From Strix aluco (Eukaryota > Chordata > Aves > Strigiformes > Strigidae), in NCBI RefSeq assembly GCF_031877795.1, contig NC_133931.1, forward strand, positions 131,354,621-131,418,620: DNA of 64,000 nt, in the 5' to 3' direction. Below, one piece after another: positions 13,201 to 24,589 of the stretch (its first letter is position 1; each line of letters begins with the position of its first letter). A program made the translations under genes and the position numbers. Below the pieces are notes generated by a model that ran no database searches, was not told where the DNA came from, and was given only the letters and a program-made list of their open reading frames with translations.

Positions 13201-16200
13201 CTGCACCGTTCAGCCAGGAGGAGCGTGCTGCAGAGTTGTCTTTTCTTACCCAAAATCTGCTTATCTAAAATCATAGTAATGGAGGTGGTGGAAAAATTAA
13301 TTCTGACAGTTTGCATCACGTAAGTCAGCTTTTTAATATCAGCAAGAAAAACCGTTTGTGAACTAGTTTCAATGCTAAAACTTAAATGTGTCTAGTATTT
13401 AGTATGTTACATGTCTTTGTTATTTGTTGTATGTTATTGATCATGTAGGAAGCACTTAAGAGATACTCATAGATACTGAGTGCTTTTGGAAGAATATTTT
13501 ATGAAAGTGAATTGGGGGAGGAGATCTAAAAAGTTGATATCAAGAAAACTTAGATTTATTTTTTTTGAGAAATGAGAGACCCCAATTGTCCTGAGTTAAA
13601 TATCTTCACCCAATTAAAAATGGGTCAGCATCCTAACATCCTGAGAAGATGTTTTCCTGTACTAAATTCTCGCTCCTGTAACCAGCTGAGCACGTGTAAC
13701 TTCACAAGCAGAAGCAGGTTTCTTTGGATGTGTGAACTTGTAGTCACACTTGCAGGTCGGTAGGCTTGCAGCCTGAACTCTTTCGGTATCTTAAAAGTCA
13801 GACAGAACACAAAAGTATCTCTCTTCCAACAGCTTAACAGACAAAGTTTGGCTAAAGTCACCACCGTGCTTTGATAATACTGGTTTTCCTCATTAGAATT
13901 ACTATCTGATGCAACCTAAATGTACCATGGTATTTAAGTTAAAGCAGTGTGAGTAATTCAGTCAATTAATTAGGTGTGGGTAGCACTTACCTTCCATTGT
14001 GAAGGGATCAAAGGAGAACACTTAATAGCATTTATTTTCTTGTTCTGCTCCATACCTTAGTGTCAGTTCATTCAAATAACCTTCTGACCCAAATGTTAAT
14101 ATAAGTTATTATATTATTATGCTTTAGTGAACATTTTTACCCGGTGTCGACATCATGACTGCTGGGACTCAACACGTGCTGCTTTGTAGTAACTGGAAGC
14201 GGACAGAAAAATGGCAAAACCACCAAACGAGTGAGGAACACCCAGATAGCTGTAAACCTCTGCCCTTCCTCTGTGAAGTACCTCCTCGTTTCTTCCAACC
14301 CTGCCCTGGTATTTACAGAAAAAACTTGTGCAGAGAGGCTGGAAGGGAGATTCCACAGATAGACCCAGACGTTTGTGGGTGTCAGTGTGCCCAGCTGAAG
14401 GAACTTGAATGGAAAATGACTGGAAGGGAAGCATTAATTCAGACAAGAATTTGAATTGGAGTTTGTGGATGCTTTTGTTTTTATTTGTGGTCTTTTGCTG
14501 TATAACTATTGTGGTTCAGTATTAGGGCCTTCACAGAAAGAAGTGGGGGGGAATAAAAGTCAATTTTTCCTTTGACTTCATTATTGCCAAGGTTTCTCTC
14601 TGCATCCCTGAGGAATTTATATTAGAGAGGTTTATTCTCCTAACAGTCTGTTAGCAGGATTGGCCCCTCATTGAAAGCATGATGCAGTGCATGAGATTAA
14701 ATAAAGTAAAATAAGACAAAGTTCTAGCCAATTAGATTGTCTGTGGGCACCAAATGTTTTTATTTCTGTGCTAAAGGTATTCACTTCAGTCATGAACTGT
14801 TTTGTGAACTGAGTCATTAAAAACAGCCTAGGTCTTGCTAACGCTGTCAGCTAACAGTAATGCATGTAATGCATACATTTGTGGGGAGACTTTTCAAGTC
14901 TGAGACACCAAGTTGGTTTAACAGGCTGGACTTTGATTTTATTTGCCTGTGGCCATGCTGTGGAGTAAAGGAAATTAAAAGATCTCAATGTCATAATTTT
15001 TTATTTTTCTTTAGAGTGACATATTGTCTTCTTCAGCCATTTAATATAACGTAATGCTGTTTAGGACTTTAAAAGACAAGGAGAAATGAGGCTTTATTAA
15101 ATTCAGTAAGTCCTTTGCCTAGGATATTGTTCCACTTTAATGATTTTACTACTTGAAATAAGTGAGACTCATTTCATGTTTTCATTCAAGAGTTGGATAA
15201 ATGATAGCGTTGTACACATCACAAGGAATAAAATCTTTTAGGACACCAGCAATAGTAACAGGGGAATTGCTAAACAGCTGGTTTTGGTCGCATCTTATGA
15301 TACAGTGATCTCTGCACTGTCCCTTAACTTACTGTACAGTAGCTTGTATAGGTGTGTGGCTGTGACCAAACCTGTGCTATGGGTACTTGTGTGTTGGTGC
15401 ACTGACCTCCCTTCTGGTGTTACATTTCCTCCTGCTGAAGGTGTTTGAAAGAACAGAGCTGTCTTTCAAATAAAGACCATAGTAGATCCACATCTGTGTG
15501 TGTGAGCATGACAGACAGCTGTCTCAAATGATTTACTCCTGAAACCCTGGTCTCCGTTCCTGGGAAAAGTGAAGGAGAAAAAATGCAAAAAGTGGAAGGG
15601 AACGAAGGGAAAACCCAGAGAGAGCAGCGACGCCTGTCACTGAGGGCCGAGATGGCTCTCACACAGATTGCATTTCTCAGTCTGTAGCCTCAGTACATGC
15701 TGAACTGTACTATATTCAGTGTTTCAACAGGCAAAAAACCAAACTTGTACACCAGCCGTTCATAATGGATCACTGATATATGCCCTATACCTGGTAAGCT
15801 TTAAAACACGCTGGTTTTCCCCCAAATATTGGATAGATGCAAAGCTAGATACAGTAGTTGAAAAACTCATTGGCACCAGTGGGATATGGAGGAGATACTC
15901 CGATCCAGTATTGCAAATTCCTGTCCATACGATTGACGCTGAACTAGCAGCAGTGTACGTGGCCCTTCCACGTGTGATTAGCGTTGCGCATATACAAGCT
16001 CTTTCTCCAGCTGGGCTTGCTAGTTCAGGGAATAGATCCTTTTTTTAGTCTCCAGTTACATGTATCGCTGTTGGGATATAAGGAGAGGAGAATAATTTAA
16101 CTGTATTCCAGTACAGTTGTACCATACAGCCTCGTGTGCACCTATAATCTGCTAGTGCCAAATGGATGTAGTTAGCCAGCCACCTGCATGGCGGTTTTCG

Positions 16201-17315
16201 TGGTGTTTTAAAAGAAGTCAGTTGGTACAGATTGAATATTGGGTACCACAGACTGGATTAGCTCGGGTCAGACTCGTTCTGTAGCCTAAAGGCATCCGTT
16301 TGCGAGGTGGACAGCAGTTTGCTATATGCCCCGTAGTTTGCAACCAGTTGCCTTCTTCAGTACTAAGCACTGCGTAGTATCTCGAAACAGTTACTTTTTC
16401 ATATTCCATTCAGGACATGATCACAGGGCTTCAAGAGGGCAGTAAAAATGTGCATGGTTCATCTGGATGCTTGTTGCTGTTTTCTGGAATTTGAGTTAAT
16501 GAAAACAAAGTTTGAGAAAACTGCTTGCTGGGTTTTTTTTCCCAATCATCTCAATCCCAGCTTGGATTATTGTCCAGAAATTGCAGTGTTGGATCCAGCT
16601 GGAAATGACTGCAGTATTATTTTGCCATAGCACTAAAGTGTTCTGTCTGGAAGTTTAGCTATTTAGATTACACATCCCTCTTGAAGCCTAATGTTCAAGA
16701 GCTCTTCATTAGAAATGTCAATGGTATTAAATGGAAATGGATCTTGCATGATGATATAAAAAATCAGAGAGGTATCCAGTTGGTATAGCATTTCCCTTAT
16801 AACGCATTTCTTGTAATTGTAAATTCCTTAACATAGAGGAGGGTAACTAAAATAACACAATATATTTATTTTACTATTAAGAGCTTTAATGAACTTGAAG
16901 AAAATAGTTTCAGTACAGTGCTGTAAAAACTCTGTTACCTTGCGCACATTGACCCTGGTCCTGCAATTACATTGAGCACAGCCTCGCTGACTTCAGATGG
17001 CCAGCTCACGTGTGGGAAGTTAAACATACGTGTAGAGCTCTTTTTCTCTGCCACTGCCTGTAAAAGCTCCTTCTAGCTGGAACTGAATAGGAAGCTGCCA
17101 GATTTGTCCTGGGAGCTCGGCAGCACTTTACAGTGTAAGCAGCCCGTGGTGGGTCGGTGAGGCCCAGGCCTCGGTCCTTCGCTGTGCACAGCCGCGCTGA
17201 TGGCGATGGGAGCTCTCCTCAGGAGCTCTCCTCAGGGGGGTGCCTCGCTGTGGGGCCAGAGGGGTAACCGGTCCCCCCACGCGGTCTCTGAATTCCCTGT
17301 CGGTTTCTCCCCCAG
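1..17315 (+). other. DYNC1I1: Last intron of DYNC1I1 (3' part)
   Basis: No coding exon was identified between the window start and the terminal DYNC1I1 exon. The stretch ends in a good acceptor: a C/T-rich tract followed by cccccag at 17309-17315. The preceding exon, which should encode the end of the WD-repeat region (a GDSEGR-type strand), was looked for by eye and not found, so the intron probably extends past the left edge. The content is mostly unique AT-rich sequence. It includes an A28 run at 4260-4287, an A19 run at 8673-8691 preceded by T6, a 13-bp direct repeat at 2349-2374, and a 13-bp direct repeat at 17208-17233 just before the exon. Open frames here are short and resemble no family I know. 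Assignment as intron is inferred from the downstream exon. Confidence 0.8.
4260..4287 (+). repeat. A28 homopolymer
   Basis: Twenty-eight consecutive A bases followed by gagagaaagac. No retrogene or SINE body was recognised before it, so it is annotated only as a mononucleotide repeat. Confidence 0.9.
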
Positions 17316-17426
17316 CTGGCTGTTCCGCACAACGATGAGTGGACCCGCTTCGCTCGGACCCTGGTGGAAATCCGCGCCAACCGAGCAGACAGCGAAGAGG
17401 AAGGGGCGGTGGAGCTGTCGGCCTAG
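17316..17426 (+). CDS. DYNC1I1: DYNC1I1 terminal coding exon (cytoplasmic dynein 1 intermediate chain 1, C-terminus)
   Basis: This exon encodes the last 36 residues and the TAG stop (17424-17426) of the dynein-1 intermediate chain, a WD-repeat subunit that links the dynein heavy chains to cargo and to dynactin p150 in the cytoplasm, especially in neurons. It opens with [19 protein letters not shown] and closes with the acidic tail [12 protein letters not shown], the characteristic dynein IC C-terminus. It starts in phase 0 directly after cccccag. The human protein, as I remember it, has EEGTVELSA here, so Thr to Ala is the only difference I notice. The DYNC1I2 paralog has a similar tail, but the convergent SLC25A13 neighbour supports I1. 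The exon and its flanks are much richer in G+C and CpG than the surrounding DNA. All upstream exons lie outside the window. Confidence 0.96.
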   Translation: MAVPHNDEWTRFARTLVEIRANRADSEEEGAVELSA

Positions 17427-17985
17427 AGGAAGAGAAGGAGCAGCGCCCGCCGCCGCCAGAACAGCAGCTTTCCCCCGCTGAGTACGCCGGTGTTCAGTGT
17501 CAGAGTCAGTCTTGCTGTGGCTTTTGATGCCAGTGTACGTGCCAGTATTGCTCAAAGCATTCCGTATTAATCATGCTGCTTTACACAAGGCTGAAAATAT
17601 CCAGAGCATTTTCATTCTTTATATTTCTGCCTGAGAAGTAAGAAAGAAAAGACAAATCAACCCTTTATGGGTTTAGTTGTTGCCTTTTCACTACTTAGTA
17701 GCTGTATTTAATAGCTAGGAACCCCTGGTTTAACTTGTGCTCACATTGCCCTTCTGGCATAGTCCTATTAAATCCATATGAAGCCAGATATGATTATGTG
17801 CAGATGTGGTGTGCTTCACTGTATGGGACTGGGCCAAAGACTTCAGATGTGGTGTTTCACATGGTGACTTACATTATGAATGGATGTACTATACGAAAGT
17901 TGCTGCTCCTTATTTATTGCGGTGTGCTGCATGGAACATATTTATTTGAAAGCATTAAAATAAACGATCCTAAAGCATGTGCATA
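17427..17985 (+). other. DYNC1I1: DYNC1I1 3'UTR (predicted)
   Basis: This runs from the base after the TAG stop to a predicted cleavage site about 20 bases past the AATAAA at 17959-17964. The first 60 bases are GC-rich, with CCG/CCGCC runs, and the rest is AT-rich. Open frames inside it, such as 17735-17986, are taken as chance. The end is inferred from the poly(A) signal and the GT-rich stretch after it. A second AATAAA at 18261-18266 would give a form about 300 bases longer. Confidence 0.7.
17959..17964 (+). terminator. DYNC1I1: Poly(A) signal of DYNC1I1
   Basis: Canonical AATAAA about 530 bases after the stop. A GT-rich tract (tgtctgtgtgctgctgt, 18001-18017) follows about 37 bases downstream, as expected for a CstF-binding downstream element, so cleavage near 17980-17990 is likely. 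Alternatives are ATTAAA near 18027 and AATAAA at 18261-18266. Confidence 0.7.
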
Positions 17986-20900
17986 ATGAGAGAACTGCAT
18001 TGTCTGTGTGCTGCTGTAGAGGTTACATTAAAGTCCACATAACAATTACAGTACATCAGTTGTGCTTAAGATGTAAGATCTATAAAGGTTGGCTTGAGTG
18101 GATGGAATGAGTTTCCTTTCCTTTTTTTTTTAAGATGCCTATTATTTCTAGGCACTTTAACTATATTTCAAATACAGTTGGTCACTGATACTTGTCATGC
18201 AAGTTAACACTAACAGTCTGACAAAGGGTTGTGGTTCCCGAGTATGACACTAGTATTGCCAATAAAATGTATCAAGCCGGTTCTGTTGCAGTGTGGTTAA
18301 TCTTTCCTTGCCAGCAGCGCTCAGCGTGTTCATTACCGGTCACTGGCGAGGCACTGGGAAAATGTGACTGCCCTGACTCGCAGAATGCTCATGCAGCTGC
18401 TATGTAAATAGATACCTTCGGCTACGGGGACAGGCCAGTGATGGACTCGCATGCATCAGATCCTGCTACACATTTTACGTGAGCAGATGCTAACCCGTGT
18501 CAGCTTCTAGGCTTGATTTATTTTTATTTTCTTCCTCCGCCCCTAGCTGTGCACACACATGCACACACAGAACAGTGCCATGCTGCCCTATGCACTAAAA
18601 GAAAAGGAATAGGAAAGCGAGGCCTCCTCAGCCTGTCTTGAGAGACAGGTTGGGATGGGGGACAAGGCAGTGTTCTCCTTTAACAACAAACTCCTGTGGC
18701 TTGAGCAAAGAAACAGGGTGCAGACTGATCTCATCGAGTGCTGCGGCCCAGGGGGACGTTGGTGAATGCAAACCTTGGTGGTGAGGCTGGTAGTTATGTT
18801 TGTGTCACAATGTTACGCTGAGCCAGAGCACGGCGCTGACACCTGGCTTTAACAGTGGTTCACGCTCACCTGGGCAGGCAGGTGAACCATCACAGCAAGG
18901 AACACTGAAAGTCAGACGGCAACAAAGATTTTGTACGCAAGTTCACAGGGAACCGCATCTCGTCTTCGGGCAGCCATGTCGAGGAATATATCATCTAATG
19001 CTTTTCAGTGCTATGGTCAGACCCAGAACCGCTGAGAAGTCTCTGCACTGCTAAAAGCCGGAGTAGGCTAAGAAAGTGAATCCTTTGGAGAAGCTGGATT
19101 TCCCTTACCCTCTTGGTGGTTAGAAATAACTCCCAGTGAGAGCACACAGGCTACTTTCTTCTCTATGGTGGGACCTGAAGCGATCCCCCAGTGCCCATGG
19201 AAGCATCCTGCCCATTGGGCTGGTGTAAGCGGGGTCTTCCCCCAGACACACTACTTGACTCAGCAGAGGCAAATCTGTTGCTGGTCTGGTGGCTCCATGA
19301 TACTGGAGCCAGGCATTAGGGAACCTTGTGTTCTTGCTGCTCCCCTGGGTGCTCTGGGAGCTGTCCTGAAGAACCGCTGCAGCACTCGCTGCACTTTTGT
19401 GGCTTAAAGGTGAATGCTAATAAACAACCAAAGGAGACATCTGTAAAGAAGCGGTTTAGACATCATCTCCAGGTGTTGTTTTTTTTTTTCCTCAGTTTCT
19501 CCGTTATCCTTTCAAAAAGCGTATGTAGGTGTTGTCTATGTATGCGGGCAAAGCAGATGCACGGCAAAGTGGAACGTGGGAGGCACATTTTGGCCATCAG
19601 TGGGCCACAAGATTAGGAATACCTGCACATGCAGATACACAGCAAACTTGCTGTCATGGGGGAGAAGAGATGCGCAGCTCGCTGCCCTTCAGCCCCCTCA
19701 CAGTAAATCCACATCTGAAAGCGTGGGGACACAGTGTGAGAGTACGCTGCGGTGTAAAGGGAAGGGTGTTTAATCGATGTTGTCTCCCATTCATTGTAAC
19801 CACTGCAGTGGAAACAGTTGGCAAATTTGCTTCCACTTTTTCCATATTACCGTGCAGTTTCTGGAACCTAAGGGTGGGGGCTGCATGGTCACCTTCCAAG
19901 CTCTCCCTACTTTATGGCATTAATAGCTTGTAAAATAGTTTTAAGAGCAGCCTCAGAAGACCTTCAGCATCTGCTGCTGTGTGCAAATGAGTATGACCAA
20001 AGTCCCTCTTTTATTTTTCTCTCCTTTTTTTTTTGACTGGGGTTCAGCAGTACACAGAGGGAACAAGGAAAAGATCCAGATTTCCACAGAAATTAGCAGG
20101 TTTGTATATACAGAGCAACGACATTGAAAGGGCCATTACACGCAGCTGAAGCAGATGGAAGAGCACCCAACAAGAACGAGGCATTAACTCCCCTTCTGCT
20201 GGTCATCACTGCCATGCGGTGGAGTTTCTGACCAGCCTTGTTGCTGTCCTTCCAGGGATCGCCAACAGGTTTTGTTTGTTTGATTGATTTTCCTGCTGCT
20301 AAGCAATGATGAGATGTTCCTCAGAATCTGTCCAGCAGGGAAATAAATACAAAATTACCCTTTATTCTGAGCAAAGAGAAAGCATCTTCTCCAGGCTCTT
20401 CCACCTACAAACATCCAGAGAACAGAAGAAGAGCATGAAGAGGACATCCCATGCTCTAGTGCTGCCGGGATGCTGCCATGCCTGCTCCAGGCATGGAATG
20501 AGTTAGAAAACAGCCTGGCTCTACTTTGGGGCCATTGGAAGTGAGATTTCTGTGAAGGACAAAACCTGCGTACTCAGACTGAGCTGGAGAGCGCCATCAT
20601 AAGAAGGGTAAGAAAGAGCAAACCCAACCAGGGAAGAAGCAGGCAAGTGGCACGTGAAGATGAGCAATGTGGGCTAAGAAGGGAAAGGCTGAAATGAGGT
20701 TTAGGATGGAGGAGAGGGTTGTGAGGTGGATGTGGAAGAGACAACTGTCCTGTGCTTGATGAAGGGAAGATCAGAGTCTCCCTTGATTTCAGTGTCAAGA
20801 TCAAAGCCACACCAACACATGTGAGAGGCAGAGGAATGGCGTGGCCAGGGACTTGGGATTTGTTCTGAAAGGAGCTGCAAAAGGACATGGGGGGACATGG

Positions 20901-23389
20901 CAGGTGGCACTGGGGGTGGCAGCTGAAGGCATTAGCCAAAAGGGGAAATGGTTACTTCACCTTTGTGACATGTACTCTGTTCAAGAGATCCCCATAGGAA
21001 CAGAGGAAGATGATGATGGCCAGGGCACTCTGAAAGAGCATGTGCACGGCCTTGGCCAACCTGGAATCTGGCCAGGTCACACAAAAACCGAGCCTGGGGC
21101 TGGAATGCCAGGCCAGTCACTGCACCTGGACCAAGTGGATGTTTGAAAGGTGAAAACGAAATGGGCTGCCTCCGAAGTCTGAGAGCACCACAGACATCTC
21201 CATGGAAAGGCCATCAGAGCAAGTGTTTGCTGCTTGAGATTAGCCTCAGCAGAGTCCCCTCTAGCTTGTTACTTCAAAGAGAAAAGGCACACGGGACAAA
21301 TGGTGCTGGGCTGCAATGATTCAAGAGCTGCAGCATTTTCTGCAGGGTACTCAGCAACTGCTTCATGGTGAATCTTCCAAGATGAAAGGTACTTCCTCCT
21401 GGGTCTCAAAACCAATGCCCCAAGCATTTGCTACTTCTGAAAACATAGGAGCCCCTGCCACATCCTGGAACATCATGAGCTCCTACTGCAAATGGCAGCC
21501 TGCATCTCTAGTGCTATGGCTACCACTGGGAATAGGTTCTTTCATACAAGATGTATGGGGAAAGCTCTCAAGAGTTTTAGCAACTTCAGATACAAAGCAA
21601 ACAGAGTAGAAGACTGGAAACCCCTCACAGAGCAAGACGGCATCCCATGTAGAGTGGGATGGTCCTCACTGACCTGTGACAGACAAAGGAGACTCTGCTA
21701 TCACCAGGGCAGCATCAGTCCTAAAGAAGGACTCAGCACCTAATGGTGCTACAGGAGTAGCAGCCTGTCCTCAGGAAGCTTACAGGACTGTTCTCCTTCA
21801 ATGTCATAAGCAGAGCTTATAAGTGAGCACGAAGAGAGGCCAGACGGCCCTTTGCAATAGAACTAGAGCAGTTGGAATGAATCTTGGAAGCAATGGTGCT
21901 GCTTCCTGGTGTGACCAGGAACAGCGCAAGGAGCAGTTAAAATCATGCATACACTTCTTAAAATGCCACCTCTGTCTGAAGAGCAACAGACACCTTGATG
22001 ACACCCTCGCGTTGAGCACTGGGAGAGGCTGCCTGTGCTCACAGCCTGAGCTCTCCACCACCCACTGCGCAGAAAGCAGAACCATTGTACGGCACGTGGC
22101 ATTAAAGAAACCACTTCATCCCAGGCTGCTTCTGTGTTATTTGCTGTGTTTGAAGCTCTCTGGAGACACTTAAAATACAAATGTCTTGAGATTTCTATAT
22201 TCTCAACCATTACATAACTTACAAATGATCACCATCTCTGGAAATCGTCTTCTAGCTTATGCAAAAATGGCAAATATTTCAACGGAAAACAGTCTGGATT
22301 TCAGAGCAGTGTTTAAACAGCCACGTGTGCATTGGGAGCGCTGAGCTCAGCAGTAAGCAGCATGACATGCATGCACATCATGGAGTGTATGGCAGGGACA
22401 TTCCTGAGCAGGCTGTCCCCTCCTAAGGAAGATTCAGAGCAGTTTGTCAGGTTTCGTATTTTTAGCAGGTTTAGAAAAACCTGCCCAAGTTATTTTTGAA
22501 GCCTGTGGTATGTTTGCTCACAAAAGCGTCCCAGCAAACCGTCAATATTAAGTCAGCTTAAACCCAACCCACTCCCCAGGGACCAGGCAGAAAAGCATCC
22601 CTCAGTTTCTGCTGGACTGAGAAACACAAACGGGGTAACTGCTTCAGGGACACCCTCACCCCACTCTCATGCTGATAGGTATCATCACCAATATTTAATA
22701 ATTTCTTTGTTTTGGAAGTGCTGTCATGGGGAGTTAGCTGGACTGCAGGAAGCAAGTGAGGTTACATTTTATCCCATTCCTCCCACACTTTGCATAACTC
22801 ACCCAGAAACCCAAAGAGGATAAACATCTAAACATTGTCCTCAGGGCCTTTTGTTTGTTTGTAAGGCAATCTGACAATTTCTTGGCCTGTAAACTTTTCA
22901 GAGCAGAAATGCTTCCTTTTGTGTCTGGAGGAAGCCGACTGTGGGCACAGCTCTTCCCCAGGATCTCTGGGCAGAGCTGTAGCGTGCTTTGAAACGTTCT
23001 GAACTGGGTTGTGTGTTAATGAAACTGGCTCTTCAACCCTTCTGCCCCTGCCTCCATCATCTACTGGCCCGGAAAAGAAGGGCAGAGGACAGAACAACCC
23101 CCCAAAAGACAGTTAACAGGGAAGGGAAGGGCCTGGTGGTGGGGGCGTCAGTCCAGCCTTGCTCACCTGCCTGCCAGGGAGAAGATGAAGGCTGTGGCCT
23201 TCTGAGAGGGACCTGCCACAGAAAAGGACAAGACATAAAGATACTGCTGGGCCTGGGGCAGAGAGGACAGCAGTAGGCAAGGGAATGGGTCCAAGTTATG
23301 ATTTACTTTGTAAAACACAAGCAATGGTCTCTTTCCCACAAGCCAAGAAGTTGTGCAAGTCTCACAATAACCCAGCTCTCATTCCTCTT

Positions 23390-23645
23390 CCATTCCCGGC
23401 TGTGAGGCCCCGGCGGCGTTGGGGTTCGGCGTCAGGGCATCCGAGGGACCTGCTCTGGCCGGTGCAGCCCAGGTGTCCCTCTCCAGGCTACACAAGGAGG
23501 GAGCCGCTGCTGGCTGAAGCCACGCACGTGGCCAGGCGCTTCCTCTCCCGGATCGGGGGCAACGTGCAGCTCAGTACTGGGACATCTTCCCTGAGCTGCT
23601 CACTTCCCAAAGCAACCCTTGACAAGGTACATCAGGCAAAAGTGA
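23390..23645. other. GC-rich, CpG-containing islet in the intergenic gap
   Basis: The base composition changes abruptly to G+C-rich with many CpGs, for example ccccggcggcgttggggttc at about 23407-23426 and cttcctctcccggatcgggg at about 23540-23559. It lies inside a plus-strand open frame at 23285-23659 (124 codons, Arg/Pro-rich middle) that matches no family I recognise. It could be a small CpG island or regulatory element, an exon of an uncharacterised transcript, or a degraded retrocopy. The sequence alone does not decide, and no function is claimed. Confidence 0.35.
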
Positions 23646-24510
23646 GGGATGAAGTGTAAAACCAGCTCCTAAATAGCCTAAAATCTCAAGTGTCAAGCAC
23701 AGGCAGCTCCCAGTGAGAAAGTTTAACTTTTATGACAAGCTTAACCAAAAATCCTGAGAGTTAATTTTGGAGTTATACAAGGAGCAGCCATTTTTCCCCA
23801 TTTCTGAAACGAAGGAGCTGTCATCTGGGGACACTCTGATATACAGGGCTGAGAGGTAGCAGCTGGCAGCTGTGAGAGCCCAGCGCAGAGTCTCTGCACA
23901 CTGGTTTAGCCAGACTCCAAGATGCAGCTGCAGGCAGATGTCATCTTGTCCCCTCACTTTCACGTGCATGAGTACTGCAGATGCTACTCCTGCCACGACT
24001 TCATTTCACTGGTAACTTCAAAATGCAAATCAGTCCAAGAGAATTATTTTCATGATGACACAAACACAAATACAGTAATAGAGCGATTTCCATTTTGGTA
24101 TTCCCACAAGTTATAGTACAGCAATGTGATAGTGCATACCTAACTCATTCTTCCGCAAAGATACTGCATCTATGAATTCCCTCAGTTTACAGTCAACGTT
24201 GAAGGCACCAACCCCCACCCCAAGAAGACAAACAAGACCAATTCTTCTGGTCTTAAGAGAAGTACCACAGACGACACCCAACAGTACCGTCAACTGATTG
24301 GGTAGTCACACTGCTCATAACACATTGACCTCCCCCCAAAAGTAAAGGTGAAAATATCAAAGCTTACTCCAGTCCTGGTTTTAGGCTGAGGAAAAATTTC
24401 TTTTTTTCAGTGACATCTACACCAACAGATGTCTTTTCTGCACAGGGGAATTCAGGTAACTTGTTCTCAAACCGCAGGTGTTTTTACAGCCTACATGTCC
24501 GAATATTAAC

Positions 24511-24516
24511 TTTATT
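24511..24516 (-). terminator. SLC25A13: Poly(A) signal of SLC25A13 (alternative distal)
   Basis: A second minus-strand AATAAA about 98 bases beyond the first. It is followed downstream by a TGT-rich stretch (tgtaggctgt on the minus strand). It could give a slightly longer transcript. Which of the two is used cannot be told from sequence. Confidence 0.45.
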
Positions 24517-24589
24517 TTAACCTAACTTTATAGCTGAAGTTGAACAAGACATTTGATGTACTACACTATTTCCGTAACAGAATACCATG

